Shown here: positions 8,454 through 20,563 of the stretch, one piece after another
Layout: each line of letters starts with the position of its first letter
Position numbering within the stretch: the stretch's first letter is position 1
From: Nocardioides sambongensis
GTDB lineage: Bacteria > Actinomycetota > Actinomycetes > Propionibacteriales > Nocardioidaceae
Length of the DNA stretch: 64,000 bases
Direction of reading: 5' to 3'
Assembly: GCF_006494815.1 (NCBI RefSeq)
Contig: NZ_CP041091.1
Location: 3,548,501-3,612,500, forward strand
Notes under the pieces: model-generated
What the model was told of the DNA's origin: nothing
The model's input: only the letters and a program-made list of their open reading frames with translations
The model's database searches: none
Position numbers and translations under genes: made by a program

Positions 8454-9757
8454 CTATCTCCGTCGGTGGTATCTGCGGTCGCCGTTGGCCAGTCGGGTGG
8501 TGGCGTAGGTGGGGTCGTGTTCGCGGTGGTGGTGGAAGGAGCAGAGGAGTAGGCCGTCGGTGAGGTCGGTGCGGCCGCCTTTCGACCAGGGGTCCAGGTG
8601 GTGGGCTTCGCACCAGCGGGCTGGGATGGTGCAGCCTTCGGCGCGGCAGGTCTTGTCCCGGAGTCGTAGTGCGGTGCGTTGGGCTGTGGTGAACAGCCGG
8701 CGGGCGCGTCCGAGGTCGAGGACTTCGGACTTGCCGCCGAGGACGGCGGGGAGGATCTTGGCGGTGCAGGCCAGCCGGCGGGCGTGGGCGGCGCTGATCC
8801 GCTGCTCGCCGTTGGTGTCGTGGCTGGGGTCGAGGAGTCCGGCCGTGGCGAGGTCGCGGGTGAGCTGGGTGTGGTCGATGGTGACGATCACGGTGGTGGT
8901 GTCGCCACCGTGGTCGGGCAGGTTCGCGGGGTCGAGGTGCTCCAGGAGTGCTCCGAACGCGAGGCCGCGGGCGTGGTGCTGTGGCAGTCGTTCGGCGTCT
9001 GGGTTGGCGCCCGTTCTTGCGTCCTGGTCGGAGGCGTGGTGGCGGGGTGAGGTGTAGGCGTCGAGGTAGGTCGCCAACCGGCCAGCGATGGGGTCGGGGA
9101 CCAGGGCGGTGATCCGGGTCAGCCCGTCGCCCAGGGACCGGATCCGCAGGCTGGTCTTGGCGTGCGCGGCGGCTTCCAATGCGGCGAGGCGTTTGGCGTC
9201 TTCCTCTTCGGCGATCTCGGGGGCGACGACGTCGAGGATCCGGTCCGCGAGGCGACGTAGCTCTTTCGGACCGAACCCACCCTCGGGTATCCCGGGCCGG
9301 TCGCCGGTGCCGAGAGCGACGAGGTCGGCCTCGGCCCGCCGCCGCGCCTTGGTGTCGATCCGGGCCGGCAGGGCGTCCAGGCCGGTGGTGATCACCCGCG
9401 CCTGCTCCAGGGACAGTGCACCGCGGGCCATCGCCGCCCCACCCGCGGCCAGGACTCGTCGATCGAGGTGGCGACCTTCGACTCCGCACGCAACCGGCCG
9501 GGGTCGGTGCCGGTCCGCAACGCCACCCACCCGGCGACATCCCGCGCCCCGTGCGTGTCCGCGATGTCGGCCGACGCGACCAGGACCCGCATCCGCAGCT
9601 CCACCACCTGCGCCTCGAGCGCCACCAACCCGGTCAACAGCGCCTCGCGTTCGGGCATGGTGAGGAACCCGGGCTGACGCTCCGCGACCTCACCCAACGC
9701 GTCTCGGCACACCGCGACCGCCTCGCCCAGCGGGGTGCGGGTGCCGGTCAGCGACAT
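8454..9757 (-). pseudogene. DUF222 / HNH endonuclease, frameshifted as sequenced
   Basis: Reads as one of the DUF222-HNH proteins that are multicopy in Nocardioides and relatives. The N-terminal DUF222 half starts at ATG 9757 and reaches AESKVATSIDESWPRVG. Adding one G to the four-base run at 9437-9440 joins it to AAMARGALSLEQARVITTG. The C-terminus holds the HNH nuclease core: CRAEGCTIPARWCEAHHLDP, WSKGGRTDLTDGLLLCSFHH, HREHD. The repaired length is about 434 residues. These genes often behave like mobile or repeated elements, but no terminal repeats are seen here. The true role in the cell is unknown. Confidence 0.85.
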
Positions 9758-9951
9758 CGGGAGAACCTTCCGAGACAGGTGCAGCAGATGCCCCGATTCT
9801 ACGTGATCTCGAACACCAGTTCGAGCCCTACGGAGAGGTTTGTGGAACTGTTCTTGCAGCTCAGAGCCTGTTTTCCACAGATCGTCCGCAGCTCCTGGCC
9901 CACTCTGGGACTCGCGTGCCGCGTGGGCACTGACCGGACCAACAGCACGCG

Positions 9952-10048
9952 CCGACCCACCCAGGCCGACCCACCCAGGCCGACCCACCCAGGCCGACCC
10001 ACCCAGGCCGACCCACCCAGGCCGACCCACCCAGGCCGACCCACCCAG
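9952..10048. repeat. 14-bp tandem repeat array
   Basis: Seven head-to-tail copies of CCGACCCACCCAGG, six perfect and the last missing one base, with no spacers. The array lies in the 334-bp gap between the HNH gene start (9757) and the dgdA stop (10092), where no gene is seen. The unit is not a multiple of three, so it is not a coding repeat. Its length probably varies between strains by slippage. Confidence 0.9.
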
Positions 10049-10091
10049 CCGAGCGGCCCGCGCCGACCCACGCGCCGAGCAGTCGCCGTAC

Positions 10092-11616
<1,525 letters not shown>

Positions 11617-11734
11617 GTCATCCGGCCCGTCCGCGCCGCCGCCGACGCCGGCACGATCACGCCGCGCCCGCCACCAACCACGACCCCACGTCACATAGAT
11701 GCAGCTCGAATATGTGCGCGTGGAACATAGTGCA

Positions 11735-11750
11735 GGTGACGGCGGTCACC
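11735..11750. promoter_or_regulatory. Palindromic operator candidate upstream of SDR/MHS genes
   Basis: GGTGAC-GGCG-GTCACC, two perfect 6-bp arms, lies 15 bp before ATG 11765. A looser pair, TATGT at 11711 and ACATA at 11725, lies just before it. The position overlaps the probable transcription start or leader, so a bound repressor would block the operon. The regulator is not identified. Confidence 0.35.
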
Positions 11751-11764
11751 CTACGTTCGACGTC

Positions 11765-12523
11765 ATGTCCACCCACCTGTCCGGGCGCACCGCCCTGGTC
11801 ACCGGCGCCGCGAGTGGCATCGGTCGCGCCGTCGCGCAGCGCCTCGCCGCCGACGGTGCCCGGGTGCTGCTGCTCGACCACGACCGGGCCGGGGTGAGGG
11901 CCGCCGCGGAGGAGGTCGGGGGCGATCCGATGGTCGTCGACCTGACCGACCGGGAGGCGATCCGGGGTGCCGGGCTCGACCGGCGCGGCATCGACATCCT
12001 GGTCAACAACGCCGGCATCCAGCACGTGGCGCCGGTCGAGGAGTTCGACCCGGACGCCTTCGAGCGGATCCACCGGCTGATGCTGATCGCACCGTTCCTG
12101 CTGGCCCGCGCGGTCCTCCCCACCATGTACGCCAACGGTTGGGGGCGGCTGGTGCACGTCTCCTCGGCGCACGGGCACCGCGCGTCGCCGTACAAGTCCG
12201 CCTACGTCAGCGCCAAGCACGGGCTCGAGGGCCTATCGAAGGTGCTGGCGCTGGAGGGCGCCGAGCACGGCGTCACCAGCAACACCGTCTGTCCCGGCTA
12301 CGTGCGCACGCCGCTGGTGGAGGGACAGCTCAGCGACCAGGCCCGGACCCACGGGATCACCGAGGAACGGGTCCTGCAGGAGGTGCTGCTCGCCCGCACG
12401 GCGGTCAAGCGCCTCGTCGAACCGGAGGAGGTGGCCGGCCTGGTGGGGATGCTGTGCGGGCCTGGCACCGACTCGATCTCCGGAAGCTCCTACCTGATGG
12501 ATGGCGCCTGGAGCGCCGCTTAG
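11765..12523 (+). CDS. 3-hydroxybutyrate dehydrogenase-like SDR
   Basis: A 252-residue classical short-chain dehydrogenase, cytosolic and NAD-dependent by fold. The cofactor site is TALVTGAASGIGRA near residue 10, then ILVNNAGIQHV. The catalytic set is the Ser of HVSSAHG with Y-x-x-x-K in SAYVSAKHGLEGLSK. PYKSAYVSAKHG, NTVCPGYVRTPLVEGQ and the ending SGSSYLMDGAWSA follow D-3-hydroxybutyrate dehydrogenases closely, so acetoacetate/3-hydroxybutyrate conversion is the best guess. ATG 11765 follows an operator-like palindrome. The MHS transporter gene starts 17 bp after its stop, suggesting uptake and oxidation of a hydroxy acid. Confidence 0.82.
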   Translation: MSTHLSGRTALVTGAASGIGRAVAQRLAADGARVLLLDHDRAGVRAAAEEVGGDPMVVDLTDREAIRGAGLDRRGIDILVNNAGIQHVAPVEEFDPDAFERIHRLMLIAPFLLARAVLPTMYANGWGRLVHVSSAHGHRASPYKSAYVSAKHGLEGLSKVLALEGAEHGVTSNTVCPGYVRTPLVEGQLSDQARTHGITEERVLQEVLLARTAVKRLVEPEEVAGLVGMLCGPGTDSISGSSYLMDGAWSAA

Positions 12524-12540
12524 AGAGAAGGAAGCACGCA

Positions 12541-13910
12541 ATGACCAGCTCGACCTCGGGTGCCGGGACCAGCGCGGACGCGCCGGCCGCAGAGCGCACC
12601 AACATCGTCAAGGTCGTCTTCGCCAGCCTGATCGGCACCGCCGTGGAGTGGTACGACTTCTTCCTCTACGGCTCGGCCGCCGCACTGGTGTTCGGCACCC
12701 TCTTCTTCCCGGAGTCCAACCCGGTCAACGCCACCCTGCTGGCGTTCGGCACCTACGCGGTCGGGTTCGCCGCCCGACCGCTCGGTGGCATCGTCTTCGG
12801 GCACTTCGGCGACCGGGTCGGCCGCAAGCAGATGCTGGTGGTCTCCCTGCTGATGATGGGTGCCTCCACGTTCGCGATCGGCCTGCTGCCGACGTACGCC
12901 GCGATCGGCGTCGCCGCGCCCGTGCTGCTGCTCGTGTGCCGTCTGCTCCAGGGCTTCGCCGTGGGCGGCGAGTGGGGCGGCGCGGTGCTGATGGCCGCCG
13001 AGCACGGGGGCGAGGACCGGCGCGGCTTCTGGGCCTCCTGGCCGCAGGCCGGCGTCCCGCTCGGCAACCTGCTCGCCACCGGCGTGCTGTGGATCCTGGC
13101 CGCGGTGCAGAGCGACGAGGCGTTCGAGGCGTGGGGCTGGCGGATCCCGTTCCTGCTGTCGGCCGTGCTGGTGCTGATCGGTCTCTGGGTCCGTCTCCAG
13201 CTCGAGGAGTCGCCGGTCTACCAGGAGGCGAAGGCCGAGATCGCCGAGCAGAAGTCCGAGGCCTCGCACATGCCGCTGGTCGAGGTGATCCGCACCTACC
13301 CCAAGGAGGTCGCGGTCGCGATGGGCATGCGGATGGCCGAGAACATCAGCTACTACATCTTCACCGTCATCTCGATCACCTACATCACCACCTACCTCGA
13401 CGAGGACAAGAGCGAGATCCTCAAGCCGCTGCTGATCGGCGCCGCGGTGCAGTTCTTCCTGGTGCCGACGGTGGGGCCCTCTCCGACCGGATCGGCCGCC
13501 GCCCGCTCTACCTGGTCGGCGCGATCGGCGTCGGGGTGTGGACGTTCGTCTTCTTCGCGCTGCTGGACAACGGCAGCTCCACGGCACTGCTCGTCGCCGT
13601 GCTCGGTGGACTCTTCTTCCACACCCTGATGTATGCCCCGCAGGCCGCGTTCTTCTCCGAGCTGTTCGGCACGTCGGTGCGCTACACCGGCGCCTCGGTC
13701 GGCTATCAGCTGGCGTCGATCTTCGCCGGCGGCCTGGCGCCGATCATCGCGGTCAAGCTGCTCGGCTCGACCAGTGAGGCCGACACCACCGCGGTCGGGA
13801 TCTACGTCGCGATCGCGGCGGTGATCACGATCATCTCGGTGCTGGTCGCCCAGGAGACCCGGGCCAGCTCGTTGCGGCACGACCGGGTGGTGCGCGGCGC
13901 GCACGACTGA
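12541..13910 (+). pseudogene. MHS-family (MFS) metabolite:H+ symporter, frameshifted as sequenced
   Basis: Twelve-helix major facilitator of the metabolite:proton symporter group (relatives: ProP, KgtP, ShiA), which import small organic acids or osmolytes. Typical segments are IGTAVEWYDFFLYGSAAAL near residue 28, FGHFGDRVGRKQML, and the loop RLLQGFAVGGEWGGAVLMAAE. The frame breaks at 13473-13476; one extra G joins FFLVPTVG to ALSDRIGRRPLYLVGA, the second signature loop. Repaired length is about 457 residues. AGAGAGAAGG precedes ATG 12541. It is co-directional with the SDR gene and probably in one operon. Confidence 0.82.
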
Positions 13911-13945
13911 TCCGGTGGCGCGTCGGGCCGCCGCACCGGGCGGGC

Positions 13946-15765
13946 TCAACGCGTCAGCCGGCGCAACCGCAGCGCCAGCTGGAAGTCCAGCGCCCGGTCC
14001 GGCGAGCGCCACTGCTCCCCGTCGAGCAGCCGCCCGATCCGGTCCAGGCGCTGGGTCACCGTGTTGGGGTGCACGTGCAGCGCCTCCGCGGTCGCCCGCA
14101 GCGCACCGGCGTTGCCGAACCAGGCCTCCATCGTCGCGACCAGCTCGGTGCCGCGGCGCGCGTCGTAGTCGACCACCGGCCCGATCGTGGCCGCGACGAA
14201 GTCGTCCAGCTCCTCGGGGCCACTGGTGCCGAGCAGCAACCTCGCCAGCCCCAGGCCTGCCGGGTCGCTCACCTCGCCGGACCGGCCGAGGGCCACCAGG
14301 GCGTCCACGCAGCGGCACGCCTCCGCCCAGCCCTCGGCTGCGGTGTCGGCGCCGGTCCAGCCGACGGTCACCTCGGCGCCCGCCGCAGCCAGCCGGTCCC
14401 GCAGCTGGTGTGCGGCCCCGGCCCCGGACGGCACCACCACCACCGCCCGCCCGCCGTGCACCCCGCCGAGTCCGTGGTGCTCGGCGGCGAGGGCACCGGC
14501 GATCCGGGCGGCGCGGTGGCGCTCCAGCCCGTCGGTCGAGGCAGCCGCCACCTCGACCGGACCACTCAGGTCGGCCCGGTGCAGCCGCAGCCGCTCGGTG
14601 ATCCGCCCCAGGTCCTCGGGGGCGCCTCGAGCAGGTCGCCGAGCAGCTCCCCGCGCACCCGCTCGTCGGCCTCCGCCTCGGTGCGGCGGAAGAGCAGCAC
14701 GAGGGCGATCACCAGCGCGGCGCGCTCCAGGGTGCGTCGGCGTACCTCGTCGAGCTCGGTGGTCGGCCGGGCCACCAGCGTGCCGAGGTGCTGCTCGCCG
14801 GCGGCGGCGACCGCCAACCAGGTGCCGTCGGCGCGACGCACCGCGTGCCCCGAGGCGCGGGCCGTCGCCACGTCGTCGGTGAGCAGGTCCGGGTCGGGGG
14901 CGTCGGGGCCGCCGACCAGGCGGCGCCCGTCCTCGTCGTAGACGGCGAGCGGCCCGCCGAGCGACGCCGCCACGACGGCCGCCACCTCCTCGACGCCGCC
15001 GCCGTTGAGCAGCGCGTCGGTCATCTGGTCGTGGGTCTGCCCGGACTGCTCGGTGGCCTCGGAGCGCCGGCGCAGCTGCTCGTTGGCCTCGTCGGCGGCC
15101 GCGACCGCGCTGCGCACGCGGTCGAAGAGCCGGGCGTTCTCCAGCGCCACCGCTGCGTGCGCGGCGAACGCGGTGAGCAGCGCGACCTCGGAGGCGGGGA
15201 ACTGGCGGACCGTGCGGTGCACCGCGAGCAGCGCCCCGATCACCTGGCCGTCCACCACCAGCGGCACGCCGAGGATCGCCCGGATCTGCTCGGCCGCCAC
15301 CGCGTCGTCGATGTAGCCGCGGTGCAGGAAGCGGGCGTCGGCCTGATAGTCCGCGGTGAAGTACGGCGCACCGATCTGGGCGACCAGCCCCAGCAGCCCG
15401 GTGCCCAGCGGCAACCGCAGCTCCCCGAACTCGCGGGTCAGCGCCCCGTCCGTCACCTTCATGTACGACGCCTCGTCGTCGTTGAGGGACAGGTAGGTCA
15501 TGTCCGCCCGCAACAGCTGGCGGGCGCGCCGCACGATGGCGGCGAGGATCGTGTCCAGGTCGCGGATCACGATCAGGTCGCTGGCGGTCTGGTTGAGCGC
15601 CGACAGCTCCGCCTCCCGGCTGCGCTGGCGGCTCAGCTCCTCGTGCACGCGCAGCGCCAGCTGGTGCTGCTCCCGGGCCTCTGGGTCCGGGGCGTCACCG
15701 AGCGCGGCGTCCAGCGCGGCCCGGTCGGCGCCGTCGGCGAGCAGCCGGAGGAAGTCGGCGGACAC
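13946..15765 (-). pseudogene. GAF-domain PucR/CdaR-type regulator, frameshifted as sequenced
   Basis: Residues about 70-225 form a GAF domain (DLDTILAAIVRRARQLLRAD through LTAFAAHAAVALENARLFDR). The C-terminus is a PucR-type helix-turn-helix (PF13556): GNAGALRATAEALHVHPNTV, TQRLDRIGRLL. The frame breaks in the C-rich run at 14618-14622; one added C joins GDLLEAPP to EDLGRITERLRLHRADLSG. Repaired length is about 606 residues. GTG 15765 lies 3 bp after the stop of the amine oxidase gene, so the two are translationally coupled, and the regulator probably controls amine catabolism in response to a small ligand (inference). Confidence 0.8.
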
Positions 15766-15768
15766 CGC

Positions 15769-17157
15769 TCAGCCGAGCCCGTCCAGCGACTCGAGGGCCT
15801 CGCCGGCGGCCCGCACGCCGGCGTCGATCGCCCCCTCCATGTAGCCGCTCCAGGCCACGGCGGTCTCGGTGCCGGCCCACTTGATCGGCCCGACCGGGGT
15901 GGCCAGGGCGGAGCCGAAGTGCAGCCAGCCGCACGGCCCCGGGTTGGCGTTGTAGCAGCCGCGGATCCAGGGCTTGTCGGCCCAGGAGCCCTCGACGATC
16001 GCCTCTGGGCGGCCGGCGCGCGGGCCGAAGTGGCGGGCCATCTCGGCCCGCAGGGCGTCGTGCCGTCGCTCGGCCGGCCAGCGGCCCTCGACCCGCGCGC
16101 TCTCACCCTCGAGGAACGCCAGGATGATGCCGGGGCCGCCGTCGGCCATGCACGAGTCGTTGGTCATCCGCGCGGGTCCGGCCTCGGAGATGAGCTGGCC
16201 GTTGAGGCCCTGGTCGCGCCAGAACGGCTCGTCGTAGACCAGGAACGACTTGTGCGCCGAGGCCTGCGGCATCCGCTGGGTCAGCTGGTCCCGGACGGCC
16301 GGCAGCGGCGGGTCGTAGAGGATCCGCCCGGCCAGGGTGGGCGCGAGAGCCACGATGACCTGCCGTCCGCGGGCGATCAGGCCGCCGCGGCACCGCACGG
16401 TCACCGCCTCGCCGGCCACGGTGATCTCCTGCACCGGCGAGTCCAGCACCACCCGGTGGCCGAGCTCGGCGGCGAGGCGCTGCGGGATCTGGGCGGTGCC
16501 GCCGACGAACCGCTTCGTCTGCGCCCCGCCCTCGGACTCGCTGAGCAGGTCGGCGGTGACCCCGCAGGTCACCACGTTGAACAGCAGGCCGAGCAGGGAG
16601 ACCTCGACGGTCGGCACCGCGAGGATGCCGACGGTGCAGATCTCGAGCAGCTCGCGGGCGAGCGGGGAGAGGCCCTGGGCGTCGTACCACTGGCCGACGG
16701 TGATCCGGTCCCAGATGTCGGCCTGCGGCGCTGCCCACGGCGCGGCGGCGTCCACGGTGGCGGCCATCGCGTCGAGCTCGCGGAGCACCCGCTCGACCGC
16801 GGCGACGTCCTCGCCGTGCGCCCGGTGGAAGGCGTCGCCGCGCAGCACCCGGCCGCCGAGCTCATAGCTGGTGTCGCCCTCCTCGAACTGGTCGTGCACC
16901 ACGATGCCCAGCTCCGCGGCGAGCGCGCTCATCCGGTGGTGGGTGTCCCCGATCCACTGCGCGCCGAGCTCCAGGTGGACGCCGGGCGCCCACTCCTCGG
17001 TGAGGATCCGGCCACCCACCCGGTCGTCCGCCTCCAGGACGACCACCTCCCGCCCGGCGCGGCGCACCTCACGGGCGGCGGTGAGCCCGGACAGGCCGGC
17101 TCCGACCACGACGACATCGCTCTCGAGGACCACCGGGGACGGACCTGGGTTCGGCAT
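15769..17157 (-). CDS. Flavin-dependent monoamine oxidase-like protein
   Basis: A 462-residue FAD amine oxidase (PF01593). The FAD-binding N-terminus reads DVVVVGAGLSGLTAAREV and VLEADDRVGGRI; LELGAQWIGDTHHRM follows. Near the C-terminus IKWAGTETAVAWSGYMEGAI is the conserved FAD/aromatic-cage segment. There is no signal peptide, so it is cytosolic. It would oxidise a primary or polyamine to an aldehyde, ammonia and hydrogen peroxide. ATG 17157 heads a two-gene unit with a PucR-type regulator. The 500-bp upstream region contains a strong hairpin and short repeats before the divergent cobalamin riboswitch. Confidence 0.87.
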   Translation of the reverse strand: MPNPGPSPVVLESDVVVVGAGLSGLTAAREVRRAGREVVVLEADDRVGGRILTEEWAPGVHLELGAQWIGDTHHRMSALAAELGIVVHDQFEEGDTSYELGGRVLRGDAFHRAHGEDVAAVERVLRELDAMAATVDAAAPWAAPQADIWDRITVGQWYDAQGLSPLARELLEICTVGILAVPTVEVSLLGLLFNVVTCGVTADLLSESEGGAQTKRFVGGTAQIPQRLAAELGHRVVLDSPVQEITVAGEAVTVRCRGGLIARGRQVIVALAPTLAGRILYDPPLPAVRDQLTQRMPQASAHKSFLVYDEPFWRDQGLNGQLISEAGPARMTNDSCMADGGPGIILAFLEGESARVEGRWPAERRHDALRAEMARHFGPRAGRPEAIVEGSWADKPWIRGCYNANPGPCGWLHFGSALATPVGPIKWAGTETAVAWSGYMEGAIDAGVRAAGEALESLDGLG

Positions 17158-17263
17158 GGAGGGAGCCTAGTGTCGACCGGTGTCGGGCGGCGCCGGAAAT
17201 TCTTTCCGCCGATCTCCACGATTCCCGGGACAGAGCTTGGCCCGGCGTGCCATGATTCTTCCC

Positions 17264-17299
17264 GAGAACCCGAGGTGACCCGAGACGCCTCGGGTTCTC
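17264..17299. other. Perfect 12-bp stem-loop upstream of amine oxidase
   Basis: GAGAACCCGAGG at 17264-17275 and CCTCGGGTTCTC at 17288-17299 are exact reverse complements with a 12-nt loop. The downstream side on the + strand is gctatttctcc, too weak for a clear U-tract. It lies in the divergent space between the amine oxidase and the riboswitch, with no gene ending at it. It could be an operator, a transcription attenuator or the terminator of an unrecognised short RNA. Confidence 0.5.
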
Positions 17300-17325
17300 G
17301 CTATTTCTCCGGCCTCTGGTCGCCG

Positions 17326-17373
17326 GCCGTTCTCCACGCCGTTCTCCACGCCGTTCTCCATGCCGTTCTGCAC
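17326..17373. repeat. 12-bp tandem repeat, four copies
   Basis: Four consecutive copies of GCCGTTCTCCAC; the third ends in T and the fourth has one substitution. They start 27 bp after the stem-loop and about 70 bp before the riboswitch. Nothing indicates translation. They may be phased protein-binding sites or simple slippage products. Confidence 0.75.
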
Positions 17374-17443
17374 GGCCGTGCCCCCGGCGCTCCTCCCTGG
17401 CTCCGGCCGGCCCGTGCTGGGGCGGGCCCTGTACGGTGCGAGT

Positions 17444-17597
17444 GCCAGTTTCTCCCCACCAGGAGAGAGGGAACCCGGTGAGAGTCCGGGACTGACGCGC
17501 AGCGGTATGGGTGACGCACGGAGCACGATGTCACTGGGCCCGAGGGCCTGGGAAGACGCTCCGCGGCGGCTGAGCCCGAGTCCGAAGACCTGCTGGC
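17444..17597 (+). promoter_or_regulatory. Cobalamin (AdoCbl-type) riboswitch
   Basis: The conserved core is easy to read: GGGAACCCGGTGAGAGTCC at about 17470, GGGACTGACGCGCAGCGGTA directly after, CACTG at about 17532, GGGAAGACG at about 17550, then GAGCCCGAGTCCGAAGACC with CTGC closing. An outer stem pairs GCCAG (17444-17448) with CTGGC (17593-17597). It lies 67 bp upstream of ATG 17665 of the ABC importer genes, the standard arrangement for B12 repression of corrinoid uptake. Mechanism (translation or transcription) is not clear from the sequence. Confidence 0.93.
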
Positions 17598-17664
17598 CCT
17601 CCCGGCGACCGCCGTGAGGTCACCAGGGCTCTCGCGCAACGGGCTCCGACCTCGAAGGACCGAC

Positions 17665-18674
17665 ATGCGTCGTATCGCCGTCGTGCTCACCCCGCTCACC
17701 TGCCTGGCGCTGATCACCGCCGGATGCGGACTCGACTCCGAGCAGTCGAGCGCCGCCGGCTCCACCGTCGAGCTGGACAACTGCGACCACGCCGTGAGCG
17801 TCGCACAGGCCCCGAGCGGGTGGTCTCGCTCAACCAGGGCTCCACCGAGGTGCTGCTCTCCCTCGGCCTCGCCGACCGGATGGTCGGCACCGCCACCTGG
17901 ACCGACCCGGTGCTGTCCTCGCTGGAGGAGGCGAACGCGGACGTGCCGCGGCTGGCCGACAACGCCCCCTCGTTCGAGGCGGTCCTGGATGCCGAGCCGG
18001 ACCTCGTCACCGCCTCCTTCACCAGCACCCTCGCCGAGGGTGGGGTGGCCACCCGGGAGCAGTTCGAGGAGCTCGGGGTCGGCACCTACGTGGCGCCCAG
18101 CGCCTGCGTCGGCAAGTCGGTGGTCTCCTCCGACGGCGCCCGCGACGAGCCCTTCGAGATCGAGCAGGTCTACGCCGAGATCACCGACCTGGCCGAGATC
18201 TTCGGCGTCGAGGAGGCCGGGGAGGAACTGGTCGCCGACCTCGCGGACCGCCTGGCGACCGCCGGCGAGACCGATGCCGGCGGCACCACCGCGCTCTTCT
18301 GGTTCGCCAACGCCGAGTCGCCGTACCTGGCCGGGTGCTGCGGCGCGCCGGGCCTGATCGCCGACGAGCTGGGGCTGGAGAACGTCTTCGACGACGAGAC
18401 CGACGAGTGGCCGCAGGTCAACTGGGAGACGGTCGCGGAGCGCAACCCCGACGTGCTGGTCATCGGCGACCTCACCCGCCGGAGCCAGACCGCCGAGACC
18501 GCGGCCGCCAAGATCGAGTTCCTCGAGTCCAACCCGGTCACCCGGGAGATGGACGCGGTCCGCCACGGCCGCTACGTCACGGTCACCGGCGCCGAGATGA
18601 ACCCGTCGCTGCGCACCGTGTACGGCGTCGAGAACGTCGCGGCGCAGCTGCGCGAGCTCGGCCTGGCCGGCTGA
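17665..18674 (+). pseudogene. BtuF-like corrinoid-binding lipoprotein, frameshifted as sequenced
   Basis: Periplasmic-binding-type protein of an ABC importer, anchored by a lipoprotein signal: MRRIAVVLTPLTCLALITAG followed by the lipobox Cys. After the C run at 17810-17813 the frame changes; one added C joins AVSVAQAP to ERVVSLNQGSTEVLLSLGLA, the start of the helical-backbone metal-receptor fold. The domain continues to VTVTGAEMNPSLRTVYGVEN. Repaired length is about 336 residues. AAGGA precedes ATG 17665. The upstream cobalamin riboswitch makes vitamin B12 or a related corrinoid the likely ligand rather than a siderophore. Confidence 0.85.
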
Positions 18675-18694
18675 GCCCGGGGCCGGCGGTGTCC

Positions 18695-19797
18695 ATGACC
18701 AGCCGTGTGGTCCGCGAAACGCGCGCGGGGTCGTCCAGGAGGCGGCCCGGGAGGCGGCCCGGGAGGCGGCCCGGTGCCGGCGCGCCCGGCGCGCGCGGGA
18801 TCGGCGTGCTCTGGGTCGGCGCCGGTGCCTTGCTGCTCTGCTCGATCGCGGTGGCGATCACCATCGGTCCCTCCGACCTGGGACCCGGGGACGTGGCCGC
18901 GGTCGTCTGGTCCAAGCTGACCGGAGCGGAGTCGGGACTCACCCGGATCCAGGACGGCATCGTGTGGAACCTGCGCCTGCCCCGCACCCTGCTGGCGGCG
19001 ATCTGCGGCGCCGGGCTGGCGGTGTGCGGAGTGATCCTGCAGTCCCTGCTGCGCAACCCGCTGGCCGACCCGTTCGTGCTCGGCATCTCCTCGGGCGCGT
19101 CGACCGGCGCCGTCTCGATCGTGGTGCTCGGGCTCGGCGCGGGATCGATCGGTCTCACCGGCGGGGCGTTCCTCGGGTCGCTGGCGGCCTTCGGTCTGGT
19201 GCTGCTGCTCGCCTTCGTCGCCGGCGGCACCACCGACCGGGTGGTGCTCGCCGGGGTCGCGGCCACCCAGCTCTTCTCGGCACTGACCTCGTTCATCGTC
19301 TACCTCGCCGCCGACGCCGAGCAGACCCGCAGCGTCCTCTTCTGGCTGCTGGGCTCGCTGGCCTCGGCCACCTGGGCCGACGTGACGGTGGTCGGGCTGG
19401 TGCTCCTCGGCTGCCTCGGGGTCTGCCTGGTCCGCGCCTCGGCGCTCGACGCGTTCACCTTCGGCCAGGACGCGGCGGCCTCGCTCGGGGTCGACGTGGC
19501 GCGGACCCGGCTCCTGCTCCTGGTGGTCACCGCGCTGATGACCGCCGTGGTGGTGAGCACCTCCGGCGCGATCGGCTTCGTCGGCCTGGTGCTGCCGCAC
19601 GCGGCGCGAGCCCTGGTCGGCTCCCGGCACCGGGTGCTGCTGCCCACCGCCGCACTGATGGGGGCGGTCTTCCTGCTCTGGGTCGACACCGCCGCCCGGA
19701 CCGTGCTGGACCCGCAGGAGCTGCCGGTGGGGGTGGCGACCGCCCTGATCGGAGTGCCGGCGTTCGTGGTGCTGCTGGCCCGGAGGGGGAGGGCCCG

Positions 19798-19801
<4 letters not shown>
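18695..19801 (+). CDS. FecCD/BtuC-type ABC transporter permease
   Basis: A 368-residue permease with about ten membrane helices. Family marks: VWNLRLPRTLLAAICGAGLA, VCGVILQSLLRNPLADPFVL followed by GISSGASTGA, and the late SGAIGFVGLVLPHAAR. It forms the channel of the importer started by the lipoprotein gene. The arginine-rich N-terminal tail (residues about 10-25) is encoded by three copies of a GGAGGCGGCCCGG-like DNA unit, unusual for the family. ATG 18695 is 20 bp after the previous stop; the stop overlaps the ATPase start by 4 bp. Confidence 0.9.
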
Positions 19802-20556
<755 letters not shown>

Positions 20557-20563
20557 CGCCTCA

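Noticed and set aside
9952..10048. Possible CRISPR array
   Set aside because: Units are 14 bp and directly adjacent with no spacers; no cas genes nearby.
17264..17299. Ordinary rho-independent terminator
   Set aside because: No gene ends at it on either strand and no U-tract follows; kept as an unexplained stem-loop.
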